From NCBI GenBank assembly GCA_024278435.1, contig JAJRTD010000235.1:1-6795 (forward strand): a DNA stretch of 6,795 nt, written 5' to 3'. Every line of letters begins with the position of its first letter. The first letter of the stretch is position 1. The DNA comes from Gammaproteobacteria bacterium (GTDB taxonomy: Bacteria; Pseudomonadota; Gammaproteobacteria; SZUA-229). The notes below the pieces were generated by a model. That model worked only from the letters and a program-made list of their open reading frames with translations, searched no databases and had not been told where the DNA came from. Positions 6,680-6,795 of this stretch are shown here, piece by piece. The translations under genes were made by a program, and so were the position numbers.

Positions 6680-6795
6680 GATGTCACCCTATCCGGAACA
6701 GGCTTGGTGCTTTCGTTTTTCGATGTGATAAATAACACAATAAAGAAAGCAAAATATAAGAATGAGAATAATTGAGACATGAAAGTGATCATTGC
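6676..6795 (-). CDS. petB: Cytochrome b of the bc1 complex (C-terminal end only)
   Basis: The last 39 codons of a reverse-strand frame open to the right edge and ending in TGA at 6676-6678. The visible peptide is a hydrophobic helix (FSFLYFAFFIVLFIT) followed by the tail KNESTKPVPDRVTS. A final transmembrane helix followed by a TKPVPxRVT tail is what I know from proteobacterial cytochrome b, and its position immediately before petC supports the call. The stop overlaps the petC ATG by 4 nt (ATGA). In the full gene this subunit carries haems bL and bH and both quinone sites; none of that is in the window. Confidence 0.88.
   Translation of the reverse strand, partial: AMITFMSQLFSFLYFAFFIVLFITSKNESTKPVPDRVTS
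6684..6690 (-). promoter_or_regulatory. Ribosome binding site of petC
   Basis: AGGGTGA on the minus strand, 4 nt before the petC ATG and inside the last codons of petB. It is the clearest Shine-Dalgarno in the window, and it supports both the start choice and petB-petC translational coupling. Confidence 0.7.

Overview
The window looks like chromosomal housekeeping DNA from a non-enteric gammaproteobacterium. The gene order rsmI / lpoA-yraN-diaA / sspB-sspA-petC-petB is the arrangement I know from Pseudomonas and relatives. LpoA and the SspA/SspB pair point to Gammaproteobacteria, and a cytochrome bc1 complex next to sspAB rules out an Escherichia-like genome. I cannot name a genus.

Left arm, minus strand: rsmI (16S rRNA C1402 2'-O-methyltransferase) is followed 13 nt later by a TraB/GumN-family secreted protein that runs off the left edge. 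Centre, plus strand: lpoA (outer-membrane lipoprotein activator of PBP1A) diverges from rsmI across an 82-bp gap and is followed 14 nt later by yraN (UPF0102, nuclease-like fold). Next comes a 156-bp non-autonomous, MITE-like palindromic element. It has 18-bp terminal inverted repeats (15/18 matching) and an exact 9-bp direct repeat at both ends. It lies 28 bp upstream of a diaA/gmhA-like SIS-domain gene that is full length by alignment but has an in-frame TAA at codon 23. Right arm, minus strand, convergent with diaA: petB (C-terminal end only), petC (cytochrome c1, ATGA overlap with petB), a strong intercistronic hairpin, sspA and sspB. The dolP/yraP gene usually found between diaA and sspB is absent.

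The genes fall into three functions: ribosome modification plus an uncharacterised secreted factor; envelope growth and replication control (lpoA, yraN, diaA); and respiration plus stress or proteolysis adaptors (petBC, sspAB). I found no phage, CRISPR, toxin or defence genes and nothing that looks like a new multi-gene system. The most informative feature is the short transposon-like insertion next to a diaA gene carrying a nonsense codon and lacking a recognisable ribosome binding site.
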